Positions 36,234-49,208 of a stretch of 64,000 nucleotides of DNA are shown here, piece by piece. The stretch covers positions 12,834,001-12,898,000 of the forward strand of contig NC_059502.1 in assembly GCF_914767665.1 (NCBI RefSeq), read 5' to 3'. The DNA comes from Harmonia axyridis. Taxonomy: Eukaryota > Arthropoda > Insecta > Coleoptera > Coccinellidae. The notes below the pieces were generated by a model, which saw only the letters and a program-made list of their open reading frames with translations, did not search any database and was not told the origin of the DNA. The translations under genes were made by a program, and so were the position numbers. Every line of letters starts with the position of its first letter. The stretch's first letter is position 1.

Positions 36234-38834
36234 CTTTATTATGTCATTACTCTCATAATTTTTGTGACTGAAAGGTAAAAATATATAGAACTTGGAGATT
36301 AAACATGCCAATTCTGTTTTTATATCGATAACAAAAACACAAACATAACAGCGAAGCGTCATATTAATTGAAAATTACGTTTATGTAAACAAAGGTGGGA
36401 TTTGTCCAATTGAATTTATTATCAATAAATTGACAAATAATATTTTTGTTGTGAATTCGAGGTATTCAGGAAATAATCTAGTCGCTTGACCTTTGAATTT
36501 AATTTTATTAAGCTGTCAAAATATTTTTAGCATGATTTTGCCTGGAAAATTGTTTCATGTAAAATAATTTTGGAATGAAAATCCACTACCGCTTTGTGGT
36601 CTCGGGCTTTTATTGAATTAATATGGGAACATCAAATTTCTATTTTCCACGCAAAATGATGCTCGAAATATTTTGATAGTTCAATCGATTGAATTCATAG
36701 GTCATGTTATATGAAAGCATGAATAATGTCAGAATATCCAATAAGTGAGGAATTATCTTTCTTTTTTTTTTAGGCTTTTTTCTCCTACTAACATACCTAT
36801 TCAACTTTTTTCTGAAAGAAAAACGAAACGAAAACTAAAAATCAAAGTGCTTTCTTACTAAATATTTCATCTTTGGAATCATTAGTTTGGCACCCAGTCA
36901 TCAATAAATACTTCAACGAATACGAAGTATTCGTGAACAAAAGTTATATAGCAAACTGTACTTTTTTCTTCACGTAGAATCACTTCCTGAAGATTGTCCC
37001 ACTCATTTTTCCCTGTGTATTTGATAGTAAGGGATCAACAGAAAGGTGCATATCCTGAATAAAAGCTAATACCCTTTCTACTGACAAAATGTTTGTCTAG
37101 CTTTTCATTCCTCATTTCCTATGAAAAGACAAACATTTCCTCTGTAGATCTTCCACTATTCAATAAAAATATTGATTCTTCAAGGCAATTTTGTGCGCAT
37201 CTGTGCAACATGGTTATATCATTTCAACAGAATTTGTTCAAGCAATTGGGTAATAGCTACTGGTAATGAGAACGCGGTTAAACTTAGTTGGTTCCATCTT
37301 CTTATTTGAACAGAAATGCTTTGCCTTTGATGCCCTTGAATGATGTATTTTTGAAGTATGGTATATCAGGCAAACAAAGTTTCTTTTCAGGTGTGGAATA
37401 AATTATAAAAATTATAATTTTATTCATTAGGTACATAATTTTTGTATAACTCGTCTAATTCATTTTAATGTCATCTCATTGATTCAACAACAGTAATATT
37501 GGATTATCATACAAAATATGAAATGATTTTTTTCATGTAGAAAACAAGTTTGAAAATAATATTTCACTTGAGAACGAATTATTCCACTATATAAAATAGA
37601 GCTAATATCCTTTATTGGAAGTTCAATGCTTATTCTCTATATATTTCGAAATGAAAGGTTCTAGATACATTAAATAAACCTTTGAAGGCTCAGACATGAA
37701 AAATTCGTACAAAGTTACAAAAACTTGTTGAGTTTATATCGTGGGTTTCAAAGTAAAACCAATTAAAAATTCTTCCAGTGATAAATGACTCTGCGAATGA
37801 AAACGTTGACATCAGAGGAAATAAATCACGGGATACAATTAGTAGTGTTTTTAGTTTAGGAACCGCACAATTCTGAACAAATTGTTCCGATCCATGAATA
37901 ATTTCAAATTGATGACTCAATTTTATCGCGTTTTTATCATCACGTATTTTCGAAAAGCTGAAAAACATAGAAGCTCATCCATCGTTTAACACTCAGATAA
38001 CCGTTATTAACAAGTGATTATGAATTCGAAAATTCAGGCTTCAGAGATAAAATCACCGCTTGATAAACTTTTAGATATTGCTGCTGGGATTTTTGTTGTT
38101 AGAATATAATTAATGAGATCTTTTCAAATAGAAAATGAGGATATCATTTTATGTATAAATAATACCCTGACGATACCTGGAAATCAGCTAACACAAAGCT
38201 TCCGTCAGATGATTTTGAATTCTCATTTCATCCTAATATTTCGTGGAAAGGTCACTGGAGGTTCAACAATGCAAAATCGAGCAGACAAAAAGAGCATCTG
38301 TAGTTCACTCAGGTATTTTCGTAAGACCTCTGAAGATTGGATTCCGATCGGTGTATTATCCAAAGACGCTAGTCATTTTAGGCATTTAGGATGCGACCTA
38401 GCCGCTATTTGAAATATTTGAATATTCAATTTTAATTAGCGGAAGTAGGAACTACTATGCAGACGTTACAGTGCTGACGGTTTACTCTTCAAATTCTCCT
38501 TTGTTTTCAGTATAAGCTCAGCAAGAATTTAATAGGTATTCGTATAATTTTTATATTTAACATTGTTAATAATATTGTAGGATGATTTTGTTTGTGAATT
38601 CTGAAAATGACAATTGCAGTAGAATTTTGGAACACTCGTTCGATAGTGTTATCATTATTTCATCACGATGTCCGTAATTTTCGAATTTTGATTCGGTGAG
38701 GGTCACAAAAGATACATCCGTTCTCAAATTCCAGTCTGTACGTCCGTACGACCATTTCAGCCCGAAAAAACAATTCAACTTTGCCAAGTGATCTCTCAGC
38801 ATATTCCTCTGTCTTTTGTGACTCAAAAATCCAA
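36234..38834. other. intron sequence, no gene seen
   Basis: AT-rich. Frames 37690-37968 (-) and 38113-38412 (+) have no recognisable motif. About 38600-38790 resembles 57610-57750 in scattered words (TCTCAAATTC, GTCCGTACGACC/GTCCATCTGACC), an old shared repeat. Confidence 0.35.
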
Positions 38835-39193
38835 AAAAATTGAGAGTGGTGTGAGGAGGCTTATTGGCCGATAGGCACTACAATCCTCGACATTTACTTT
38901 CTTATAAATCGGTCTCACAACAGCTATTTTTGAAGATTTCCTTGAATGATGAAAGCTAAAGGTTCTGCAAAAGCTGATAAAGATTTTTCGATTACCTTCA
39001 TTGGTATTTCATCAAAACCGAATGAAATCTTTTTGACAGTATTCACCACCTCCTCCGTCGTTACTTCAAATAAAAAAGGGATTGTAAAAGGGGAACCAGG
39101 GGATTCTGAAGCTCTGAACTCGGGATTGGAGTTCAGAATATTAGCGATATAAACGAAGTTGTGATTGAAAAAATTTTTGATTAAAATTTTCAA
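38835..39193 (-). pseudogene. LINE reverse-transcriptase fragment
   Basis: Minus-strand translation: VTTEEVVNTVKKI, GFDEIPMKVIEKSL, AFAEPLAFII, then after a frame change SSKIAVVRPIYKK and CSAYRPISLLTPL. These match the N-terminal part of the reverse transcriptase of non-LTR elements (…GxDxIPxKVI…, VRPIYKK…YRPISLL). The YxDD catalytic block is absent. Truncated and frameshifted. Its sequence differs from the intact LINE at 49-53 kb. Confidence 0.7.
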
Positions 39194-39237
39194 ATACTGT
39201 TACCAAGTCATGGAGCACATTTCAAATATATCAGTTT

Positions 39238-40175
39238 CAAAATATAATAGTATATTGTGCAATAAGTGGGGAAAGTTCAACTATTCTCGCGAGTGTGGAA
39301 GTTTGTGCCTGAAAGGCGAGTGCCGCAAACACACGAGCGAGAAAAGGACTTTCTCCACTTGTTGCACACTGTACTTTTCCTACAACTGCTATAAAAAGTA
39401 GCGTATTCTTCATAGCTTACTCAATTTCAAAACTATGTATTGCTCATACTGTGGGAAATATTATTTCTCACGGCAATTTGCCCACACCTCGCTTGGTAGA
39501 CCAATTAAATTTGGCTCTTGAGTCGTTTCTATGGAAACGCAATAAATTAGCACATACTGTCAACGAAGGCCATTTTGATTCTTTATAGCTTACTCAATTT
39601 CAAAACTATGTATTGCTCATACTGTGGGAAATATGATTTCTCTCGGCAATTTGCCCACACCTCGCTAGGTAGACCAATGAAATTGGGCTTTGAGTCGTTT
39701 CTATGGAATCGCAATAAATTAGCACATACTATCAACGAAGGTCATTTTGATTTTAATCAAGTCCAACACTTGAATTTTTGAAATTTGTGCAGTTGTAGGA
39801 AAAGCATAGTGTGCAACATGTGGAGAAAGTCCTTTTCTCGCTCGTGTGTTTGCGGCTCAAACTTCCACACTCGCGAGAAAAGTTGGACTTTCCCCACTTG
39901 TTGCACAATATACTATTTCCTACAACTGCACAAATTTCAATTATTCAAGTAATAGACTTGATTCAAATCAAAATGGCCTTCGTTGACATTATGTGCTAAT
40001 TTATTGCGTTTCCATAGAAACGACTCAAAGGCCCAGTTTCATTGGTATACCAAGCGAGGTGTGGGCAAAATACCGCGAGAAATAATATTTCCCACAGTAT
40101 GAGCAATACGTAGTTTTGAAATTGAGTAAGCTAAGAAGAATACGGTACTTTTCATAGCAGTTATAGGAAAAAGTA
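39238..40175. mobile_element. composite foldback element with tandem and inverted 173-bp units
   Basis: Order: hairpin module (39246-39375; ATAGTATATTGTGCAA end, tip around AGTTTGTGCCTGAAAGGCG); two tandem 173-bp units (39414-39586 and 39587-39759) that differ slightly; a second hairpin module (39787-39935) with the same stem sequence (GTGTGGAAGTTTG/CGCGAGAA words); an inverted third unit (39966-40132); and a terminal GCAGTTATAGGAAAAAGTA. The arms therefore pair as units 1 or 2 with inverted unit 3. There is no coding capacity beyond mirror frames. It lies in the large intron of the CUB/lectin gene. Confidence 0.8.
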
Positions 40176-42405
40176 ATTATCATTTCATCAATATTTATAT
40201 TTATTTCACTTCATAATTCGAAAATACTAATAGAACGAAAGTTGGCAAAGCACACATCAAGTCTTGAATACAACAAATTCACAGTCTAAAGAGAGAAATA
40301 ACCCCTCTATCTACAATATCCCATATGAAGTATTCCATCATATCTAATCACCCAACAGTTCCGGAGACGTGAGATTGAGATAACGTCAGAAATGACGAGT
40401 ATTATGAAACAATATCGAGCAAAGTAAAGCGCTAACAAGATTATGAAAACTTAATTGGGTTATACTTGTCATCGGCTCCTGTGTTTTACAGCACATCCGT
40501 CCTTTGTGTAGGCGAGCACCTTAATGAAATTTTCATCCTCAATTATTATCAGTATTGGCGGCGAAAATTGAAAACCGCTAGCACGCTTCGAATAATCCAG
40601 CAGGACCCTTTCAATTCCAAATCGCGGCGTTAATATTGCGTAGCATTAATGATTTAGCTGATGTGTACAGTGTTGGGCAAATATGTGGAAATGCCTGATT
40701 TGTGGGGAAACTATAATTCAATCTAAAAACGCTGCGAATTTTAAACAATGGTTTTCCATTCCGACCTGACTCGGAATATTTGAACTTGCGGTTTGAACTC
40801 GATTCATTTGTTTCGCATCGATAAACTTTTTGTTGCGAGAGGAAAAATTGAATTTGAAATTATTAAGGGCTTGTGATTGTGGTCTAGTCATTTTTTTTCA
40901 GGCCACTTCAATGTGTGCCAGCACTACCAGTGTTGGGTTAGAATCTATGACCTAGAAACTTCTGAAAGACTTACAGGAATACGGAAATCTCGAAATTTCA
41001 TAAACTGTTGAGCGCTATACGAACGTAATGCATTATGTCACAATTAAGCATCAGTTGCTGAGTTTATTTTCACTTAAAATACCTTTCAATTGAACACAAT
41101 AATTAGTACTGTATCCCTGAAAGCTTCATCGTCAATGACCATACACGAATAGTTCAATGGAACTTGACACTTGACAGTGCTGAAATATCTCTTTAGGTAT
41201 TACTTCATCGAGTGTTCATAAATAACGTATTTTCCAATGAGGAGTTTCATTATGAATAGCCCGCTATCTGTGTAGTTGTCACTTTTGAAGCTGTCATATT
41301 CTAATATTTGACAAGTAACAACTATGCCATTATAAAAGAATGAAACAATACCATGGACAAGAATGAGCCGCACAACTCCCCACTAAATTTTCTCCGATAT
41401 TTTGCATCCTTGTCTCACACATCTTTAAAGGCAGTTGGAGATGGCGCCACATCCGCTTTGTGTGTTTTAGCGCGGGAATTTCAAATTATTAATTTCAATT
41501 TAATTTTTTTAGGCCTTGAGGTCTTGAGGCAATTTCGCGCAACCATAATATTATTACTGACATTTTTGCCATGCTGAACATTGTGATTATTAATCATTTC
41601 CAGGTTAAAATAAGGCAAAACATTTTCACTATTAATATGGCTGCGTGAAATTGTTTAAAAAAACGGAAATACATCTTTTGAGGAGATTATAAAGTTTAAT
41701 GTAATTTTTGTTGTACCTCTTGAAAACAGTTATCATATAAAACAACAACTAACACATAAGACAACAAATACAAGCCAATCGATTGTCTTAGAATATTGAT
41801 TATCGAATAATTGTAAGCAAAACTTGAACTCTTGTGGTACCAGACAGCTCTAAAATGCTCCTCAAAGTTTTGACTTTTTCTTATACTGCTTTTTCATTTC
41901 CCATAATTGACTTCTTTGTGATGGATTATCTTAAACAACTTCCTTTACCTGGGCGACTCATGGAAATATTTTCTGTGGAAAATTCTACCACTTCCTTTTT
42001 GATATTTGTGCTGATTGAACTTCAGCATCTAAGCTTTATTGTAGATATCAATATATGACTACGAAGTGAAATGTTTAAAGTATATTCTATAATTTCAAAG
42101 AATATTTCCTGTGAATCTCATTCCTAGTTTTCTTGCCAGACTTTTGATCTGCCAAAATAAAAACATAATATTCAAAGCATACTGACTGGTATGAAGATTT
42201 ACAACTTACTTGTTTATATTTCTTGGAGATTATTACATTTTTGCTACTTCCTCTTCTCCACAGACGAAACGAAAATTAATTAATTATGAATAAAAACTAC
42301 CGACAACTTTTAAATTTCTGACAGAGGATGCACGTCAAACTTTATTCCGTGTTAAGATGCATAGAATGCATCTTATTCCGTGTTGTCAAAATTGTTTGGA
42401 GCACG
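40176..42405. other. intron sequence, no gene seen
   Basis: No exon or repeat border is supported. 40440-40700 is less AT-rich and may be unique or conserved sequence. Frames 41353-41577 and 41834-42058 (+) have no recognisable motif. Confidence 0.35.
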
Positions 42406-42660
42406 TAAGATGTCTAAAAACCTGGTGTATGGACTGATTAGCTTTTGTTTTGCCAATTTTGAGAATATCAGTTTAAGCTTCTATTTGGCTAGGATCGGGT
42501 TTTAATTGCTGTATCCTGTTAAAATCAAAGGAGAAAAGATCGAAATGAAAAGTATGACATTGCGGCACCGCTACGAAATAAAACTTATATTTTCAATTTG
42601 TTCGAATGTCCTTCCATTCAAAAATTGACGAGTGCACACATCATGTTTTTAGACATCTTA
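42406..42660. mobile_element. 255-bp miniature inverted-repeat transposon
   Basis: TAAGATGTCTAAAAAC at 42406-42421 is repeated exactly inverted at 42645-42660. The interior is shared with 34200-34387 (TCGGGTTTTAATT, AAGTATGACATTGCGGC, TTGACGAGTGCA). No coding capacity. The target duplication is not clear. Confidence 0.8.
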
Positions 42661-44456
42661 AGAGAACGTATATTGAAGACCATAGATTGCACTTTCGCCA
42701 TATAAGAAATAAGAGAGAATGCGCTTTTTTCTTGAAATAGTAGTAAATATTTTCAGATTTGGCAACGCCAACAAAAGCGTACGTAGCGCCTCTACTGGTG
42801 CCTTTCATGGCCGAAACAAAGATAGCTTTATGCGAACTATAATGATATAGAAAAAGATAGATGACGAAGGCAAAATCGGATAAATTTAGTGAAGGAGTTG
42901 ACAGTCTCATTGGTTGTCTCTGACAATACCTTGCTTCAATAACGCATATAAAGTGTGAAAATTCGTTGACAAAATTGTAAATTCATACAGTCACAGTACA
43001 ACTAAAGCATTTTTGGGTCGTTGTAAAGCACCATCCCGGTAGGCAATAGTGAAAATGGTGAAAAAATTTTGTTTTGAACAAATTTATGGAATATCTTTAT
43101 TTTCAACAAGTTGGATCTGCGTACCAAATAAGCAACGACACAATCGCAATATCGCAAGAATAGTTTCTTGTCCGTGTTATTTCTCGAACAGATGATCATA
43201 ATTGGCCAGCAATATCTTGTTATTTAATTCCCCTAGACATTTTTTTGAGAATACGTGAAAGTTAAGGTCCATGTCAAAGGTTCACAATCTTTTCAAGGCC
43301 CGAATGATGGAATACGGAAATTATCAGGATATACAGCGGCAAATGTGGAAATTGATCATAGAAAATTTATTAAAAGAGGTATTGTGCTGCAGCCGTAGCT
43401 GTGTTTTCATCATTTACCTCACAACATACTCATTTTCTCAATGTCTTTTCCATTATTTGTGAAGTGGAAAAAAAAAAGTTCAACCTATTTTATTTCTATT
43501 GATTTAATACGTTCTGGATATTCTTAAGGCGAAATTACACAGAAGTCATAGTACATCTGTATTTCCTTCAGTATCTATAAGTTCATATCAGTCATGATAT
43601 TGTAATCCGGTTTCACTCCCACAAATCACTTTTATGTCATTCCTCCAACTTCGAAACTAGGCTAATACCATTAACTCCAACTTTAATGTCTTGTCCCTGG
43701 AATTCATCCCATAATATAGCTCATAGTTGCCAACAACCGACTATTTAGAATTTCTGAAGTTCCTCCTATCCTAGGTATGTGCCAGGGGATTGCAAATTGG
43801 AAAACGGAATAAAATCCTCTATTTCAGATTGAATTCAATTTATTATGAGAGAACTTTCATTTGATAGAATAAAAATGTGGAGAATGGAATAGAATGAATT
43901 GAATTGGAGTACCCCATTTGAAGAAACTCCGCAAATTCGATGTCTCTTATCTGTCTGAACATAAATTTCAATTGATTAACAAAAACCGTTGAGAACAAAA
44001 ACCGTTGAGTTTTGATTTTGGATTTCGATTGGTCTGACTAACAAATGAAGAACTCAAGGTCAAATTCAATAAGTTAGGTCGCCATGCATACGATAACTAT
44101 CGAACGGAATGTGTAAGTGTCTCGAAATTTCCAGGTTAGGTCTTAGAGTCGAATTTTGTTTTTTCAATAATTGAAAAAATACCAATCCGATCAAATGAAA
44201 TAATATGCATAATAGCTCAAGTAAAGTTCCGGCCAAAACGTATTATTGTAAGTATAGGTAATAGGTAACATTTTTTGTGAAATTTCGATATCTCAAAATT
44301 TATCTCTCAGATTGCACTGATATTTTATATGTAGATGAATTGATGTTCTTGGATGAAGTAAATTATACGAACATAATGCTATATAGCTTCAGTAAGTCTG
44401 CAGTGTCCTTTGGTAAAATTCAGTAAAAAAAAGCTTCTGACTTTTGTCAGTGCGTT
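42661..44456. other. intron sequence, no gene seen
   Basis: Frames at 42641-42910 (-) and 43271-43462 (+) have no recognisable motif. Otherwise AT-rich with nothing identified. Confidence 0.35.
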
Positions 44457-45118
44457 GCTTGGAGTGAAGCTAATCCTCAAGTGTATGTCGAAACACCGTT
44501 ACATCCAGAAAAACTGACTGTTTGATGCGCTTTATGGGCTGGTAGAATCATTGGTCCGTACTTCTTCAAAAACGATGATGGCCAGAACGTTACAGTTAAT
44601 GATGATCGTTATAGAGCTAGATTACTAATTTTTTCATACCTGAATTGAACAACTATGATGTCCAGGAGCTGTGGTTTCAACAAGATGGCGCAACATGTCA
44701 CACAGCTCGTGCCACAATCAATTTATTGAAAGACACGTTTGGTGACCGCTTAATTTCACGTTTTGGACCTGTGAATTGGCCTCCAAGATCTTGTGATTCA
44801 ACACCGCTAGACTACTTTCTGTGGGGCTATCTAAAGTCATTGGTCTATGCGGATAAGCCACAAACCCTCGACCATTTGGAAGACAACATTCGCAGAGTTA
44901 TTGCCGATATACGGCCACAAATGTTGGAAGAAGTCATCGAAAATTGGACGTCCAGATTGGACTACATCCGAGCCAGCCGTGGCGGTCATATGCAAGAAAT
45001 CATATTTAAAATGTAATGCCACAAGATTATCTTGCGAATAAATAAAATTCATGTCAATCGAATAATTCATCGTTGTTTTATTGCATTTTGAAGTTTTATA
45101 GCTCTAAGAAAAAGACCC
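44457..45118 (+). mobile_element. rosa-type mariner (DD41D), copy 2, left end missing
   Basis: Starts abruptly in the catalytic region (TGGAGTGAAGCTAATCC) and runs to the right terminal repeat (GTTTTATAGCTCTAAGAAAA). Frame 44645-45016 (123 codons) reads LWFQQDGATCHTARATIN with the second Asp, WPPRSCDSTPLDYFLWGY with the third, and the C-terminal DYIRASRGGHMQEIIF. The first catalytic block and the DNA-binding half are absent. A stop in LTV-stop-CALWAG and a frame change occur upstream. Dead copy in the large intron. Confidence 0.88.
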
Positions 45119-46533
45119 TTTTCTTGATAACACACATTTGTCTATATCGAATGCACAAGATACAAAGGAAAATATCAACGAAAGGATTTCATTTCCATCA
45201 ATTCCAAGATTCATAGTGAGTGAATTGAAAATTACACCCAGTCCGCTTCTACTTTATGGGAAGCCTCGAGAATTTGAAATATGAGAAGATTATCTTCCGG
45301 CTCTCTAGTTTTTTTGAGATGTTACTATTTGAATGTCAAAAAAGTAGAAGGCGTGCAAACTTTATAATTCATTATATTTCCCTGACCATATTTTCTGGTG
45401 AAAACTCGAAGTTTCAAGGATGAAACTCGTAGACTTGTTACTGGAAATCTTTGCGATAACTCGGTAGAGAAGAGAGAATATCCCTTTTTTTCACGAGGAA
45501 TATAAATGACTGGTCCAATAAATAAACCGATAGAAAAAAATATAATCACCTCTGAATGATTATATTTGGGCAGTTGGTCATGAAAATCATATTAAAAATT
45601 CTTCTGGCCTCTGAGAGCTTCTCTACGAAGTATTGAATTTCATCGGTTGAATTTGAAACAATTAATTGAAAAAATTAGCCCAAATTTTTGAACGCTGGTC
45701 TTGAAAAGTATTCGAGATTTGTTAAGAATTCGAGTACTTCTTCTAGCTTAAAAAATGCATCCATTGAAGAACTCAAACTGTCTATAGGATTTGATCTCCA
45801 AGGGTGCAATTTGAGTGTGAAAGAACGACAGTTCAAAAGATCAGACTTCACGTCAGTACTTTTCTCTCTCTAGGAGGTACTTTATCGTTCCAGCTAGGAC
45901 TCGACGTATCTAGTCTGTTACAATACCAATTTCTCCAAAATGGTAGATATGATCAAATATCAATTTACTGAGTATTCGGTTAGAAAAAAGTTAATACGAT
46001 AATTCGTTAAAAAATTACACAAAAAAGCTCCTGAAATCATTTTGTTCAACCTTCAGCATTATATTGTATTCACTCTAGAATTTTTTCTTCCACTTTCAAA
46101 GAAACTGTTTGCATTCGATAAGGGGTAAGGTTCTTGGAGACTCAACATTGTTACTTTTCTGGAAGAAAAAACCAATATTTCTACCTCGTTCGAAACGATT
46201 CGACTTCGCACTAATATAATTTCAAATCAATGAGAGTGGCTTTTAGACTTCTTACGCCATCACGGGAATAAAAAAGTAGGGAAATTCCATATATTTGTTT
46301 GCATCCATCTAGTGGAGTAAACATTATGCACGTTTCCAACAATGGATATACGGTTTATGTGTTTTTCATTGGTTTCACGAAGAAACTGCTCAGGCGTTCC
46401 GTCCATTACGTTGAAAGGTTAAGTAAATAGGAATCGGGATATTTTAGTTTATATTTTTGCGAAAGTACATGCATATTAAATCCCATTTGCAAATTTGAGT
46501 ATTTGTATCTAATTATTTCAAAAGTAATAGTAA
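45119..46533. other. intron sequence, no gene seen
   Basis: No supported gene. Frame 45688-45873 (+, 61 codons) has no recognisable motif. Confidence 0.35.
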
Positions 46534-47450
46534 AGGTTGTTTTTTTTAGAGCTATAGAACTTTAAATTGCAATAAAACAACGATGGATTATTCGATTGAT
46601 ATGAATTTTATTTATCCTTAAGATAATCTTATGGCATTCTATTTTGAATATGATTTCTGGCATATAACCGCCACGGCTGGCTCAAATGTAGTCCAATCTG
46701 GACGTCCAATTTTCGATGACTCTTTCCATCATTTGTGGCCGTATATCGGCAATAACACGGCGAATGTTGTCTTCCAAACAAGGGTTTGTGGCTTATCCGC
46801 ATAAACCAACGAGCCCCACAGAAAGTAGTCTATCGGTGTTGAATCACAAGATCTTGGAGGCCAATTCACAGGTCCAAAACGTGAAATTAGGCGGTCACCA
46901 AACGTGTCTTTCAATAAATCGATTGTGGCACGAGCTGTGTTGCGCCGTCTTGTTGGAACCACAGCTCCTTGATATCATGGTTGTTAAATTCAGGAATGAA
47001 AAAATTAGTAATCATGGCTCTATACCTATCACCATTGACTGTAACGTTCTGGCCATTATCGTTTTTGAAGAAGTACGGACCAATGATTCCACCAGCCAAT
47101 AAGGCGCACCAAACAGTCAGTTTTTCTGGATGTAACGGTGTTTCGACATACAATTCAGGATTAGCTTCACTCCAAATGCAGCAGTTTCGTTTGTTGACGT
47201 AGCCATTCAACCAGAAGAGCGCTTCAACGCTAAACAAAATAAAATGGACCTAGTGCGCGATACGTATTCCGCACAGAACCATTATTTTAGAAATAAAATT
47301 GGACTATTTGCAAGAGTCGTTCAAGCGTTAGTCTATTCATGATGAATTGCCAAACCAAACTGAGAATAAATCACTTGACAGCTGTCAAATCGGTCGCCAT
47401 CTTGAACAGTAATGCTAACTTAAAGTTATATACCTCGAAAAAAAACATCC
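46534..47450 (-). mobile_element. rosa-type mariner (DD41D), internally deleted copy 3
   Basis: Both terminal repeats are present (left GGTTGTTTTTTTTAGAGC; right, inverted, GATGTTTTTTTTCGAGG). On the minus strand SVRNTYRALGPF joins ILFS at the same DNA-binding-region deletion as copy 1. The catalytic part follows: FSVEALFWLNGYVNK (first catalytic Asp replaced by Val), WSEANPELYVETPLHPEKL, GPYFFKND, LWFQQDGAT (second Asp kept), and STPIDYFLWG (third kept) with small indels after it. About 917 bp. Non-autonomous; antisense to the host gene in its large intron. Confidence 0.88.
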
Positions 47451-47792
47451 ATTATTAGTAATCTCGAGGACTTTCAAAATGTTTAACGTCCTTGATGGAA
47501 ACACTGAAGCCATAGGGTCTGATATTTAAATAAGTGAAGATTGAAATACAATAAAGAAATGCAATGGAATGAAATCTACAACTCTAGACTAATTCAAATA
47601 ATAATCTCTCGAATCTCATTCCGAGATTTCAAATCGTAATATACAAAACAAATGTTGTCAATAATCTCCAGTTTTATTGGAAAAAAATACCTTACATTCA
47701 CCGAATGATATCTTATCTTGTTTTTGTCCTACTGAGATGCAGACTTTACACGAATCTGATACTAACATCACACCATTCTCTTTTCATTTCAG

Positions 47793-47860
47793 ATTGAATT
47801 ACCAATTACGTGGGAGCAAATCGATCTATAGAGTAATAGAGGAAAAAACGCTATTAAAAG
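47793..47860 (+). CDS. CUB/C-type lectin protein, internal exon B
   Basis: A 68-bp exon between acceptor CTCTTTTCATTTCAG and donor GTGAGTCAAT. Its first base completes the Gln codon begun at 35252. Then 22 codons follow (LNYQLRGSKSIYRVIEEKTL…), and the last base G starts an Asp codon completed at 53454. Both junctions keep the frame open, which is the main support because the exon is too short for a domain call. It would form the lead-in to the first clearly CUB-like module. Confidence 0.6.
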
Positions 47861-48034
47861 GTGAGTCAATTTCCTGGGGATGTCAATTGAGGGTTACCAG
47901 TTCGAATTCTGAAAGGACATTATGACAAATACGTTGATATCGGTTACCAGATCAAGAAGAAGAAATTGAAAAATATTGATCGAGAATTAAAGGTTTTTTT
48001 TTGTATAGATAAACACTGAAGCTAGAAAACAAGT

Positions 48035-48616
48035 TTCTCTATTTCAGTATCGTAATGAGTTCATTACAGTTATAAGAACAGTGATGTAATGAACTCATTA
48101 CAGCATTGTTTTCAGTTATATTTTTCGTTTTGTGGTTGTCTACACTGACTTCCGATCCTATCAAATTTCAACACACGTCAAATTGTCAATATAATATAAT
48201 TTGGATATAGTGAAATGATTTACAACTCCATTCGAAATTCCTCTTGATTCTGGTGGTGTTAAATCGATTTCGTCACATATAATTCACGAATTTTATGCAT
48301 AATTATAAATTATTTCAAAATTCGAAACGTACGATTCAAATTGAAATTCCATAATCTGTCAATTTTCTGAACAGTCACGTCAACTGCCAAGATACAATAC
48401 AAATATCACTAGGATGTATAATCTGAATTTTTCATTGAATTTCGACAATATTTCACCAAACTTGATTGAAATAGAGAAAATATCGTCTAATACTCGTTGC
48501 AGAAGGCATATCCAACACTCATGAGTTCCAAAACTCGCTCCTTCATCGCTCGTTTTCGAATTTCGCATTCGTGTTGGAATAGGAGCCTATTCTGCAACTT
48601 GTTTTAGAATATACTA
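48035..48616 (+). repeat. dispersed repeat, copy 2 (pairs with 3484-4022)
   Basis: Colinear with 3484-4022. Its right end holds a clear hairpin: TTGCAGAAGGCATATCC pairs with GGAATAGGAGCCTATTCTGC, tip around CTCGCTCCTTCATCGCTCG, followed by TTAGAATATACTATT. The better-preserved hairpin shows that the family belongs to the TAGTATATT-ended foldback group. Located in the intron between exons B and C, just upstream of the LINE. Confidence 0.7.
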
Positions 48617-49208
48617 TTGTAGTTCAATTAAAGTATTATTCTCGTTCCAAAATTCATTCGTCAAATAAAAATAGTTTCATCACACAACTTCTATTTGGTC
48701 GTACTGCAATTTTACAATTTTATTGTGCTTATTTATACCTAAAACTTCTAGTAAACTGTAACGATGTCATGACAATTTTTTCAGAAAACCTTATTCTAAT
48801 ATATTCCAAAATATCTTGAAGATGAATGTAAAGGAACTTGATTACTGTAGCGAAATAAGCGTTATTTATTTAATGAACAGTGAGAGTAGAATAACCGAAT
48901 CATTCAAAATTAATAAATACCTTTTTGCCTGAAAATATTCTAAGCTTTATCCTTCCGTTACTTTTATTGATAACTTAGTCATCTAATTAGACCAAAATAT
49001 CTAAAATCTGATCATCCAAACATTTTGGGTCTCAGTGTCTGTCACATACAAACGATGTGAAACATCGTTGGTAGCTAGACGTGTTTTTGTTGCTCTCGTT
49101 GTTTCGTTGAATTTATCATACAATCATAAGTGTTTATTCACAAATTTGTATCATTCCGAAGCTCTAACTCTGTACTTACTAGTGTCGCTTGTGTTTTGAG
49201 TGTTCAAA

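Noticed and set aside
39414..39759. Repeated units as a CRISPR-like array
   Set aside because: Two 173-bp tandem units without spacers, in an insect genome and flanked by hairpins; not a CRISPR array.
42641..42910. 89-codon minus frame near the miniature transposon
   Set aside because: Hydrophobic but without a family motif; it overlaps the transposon end.
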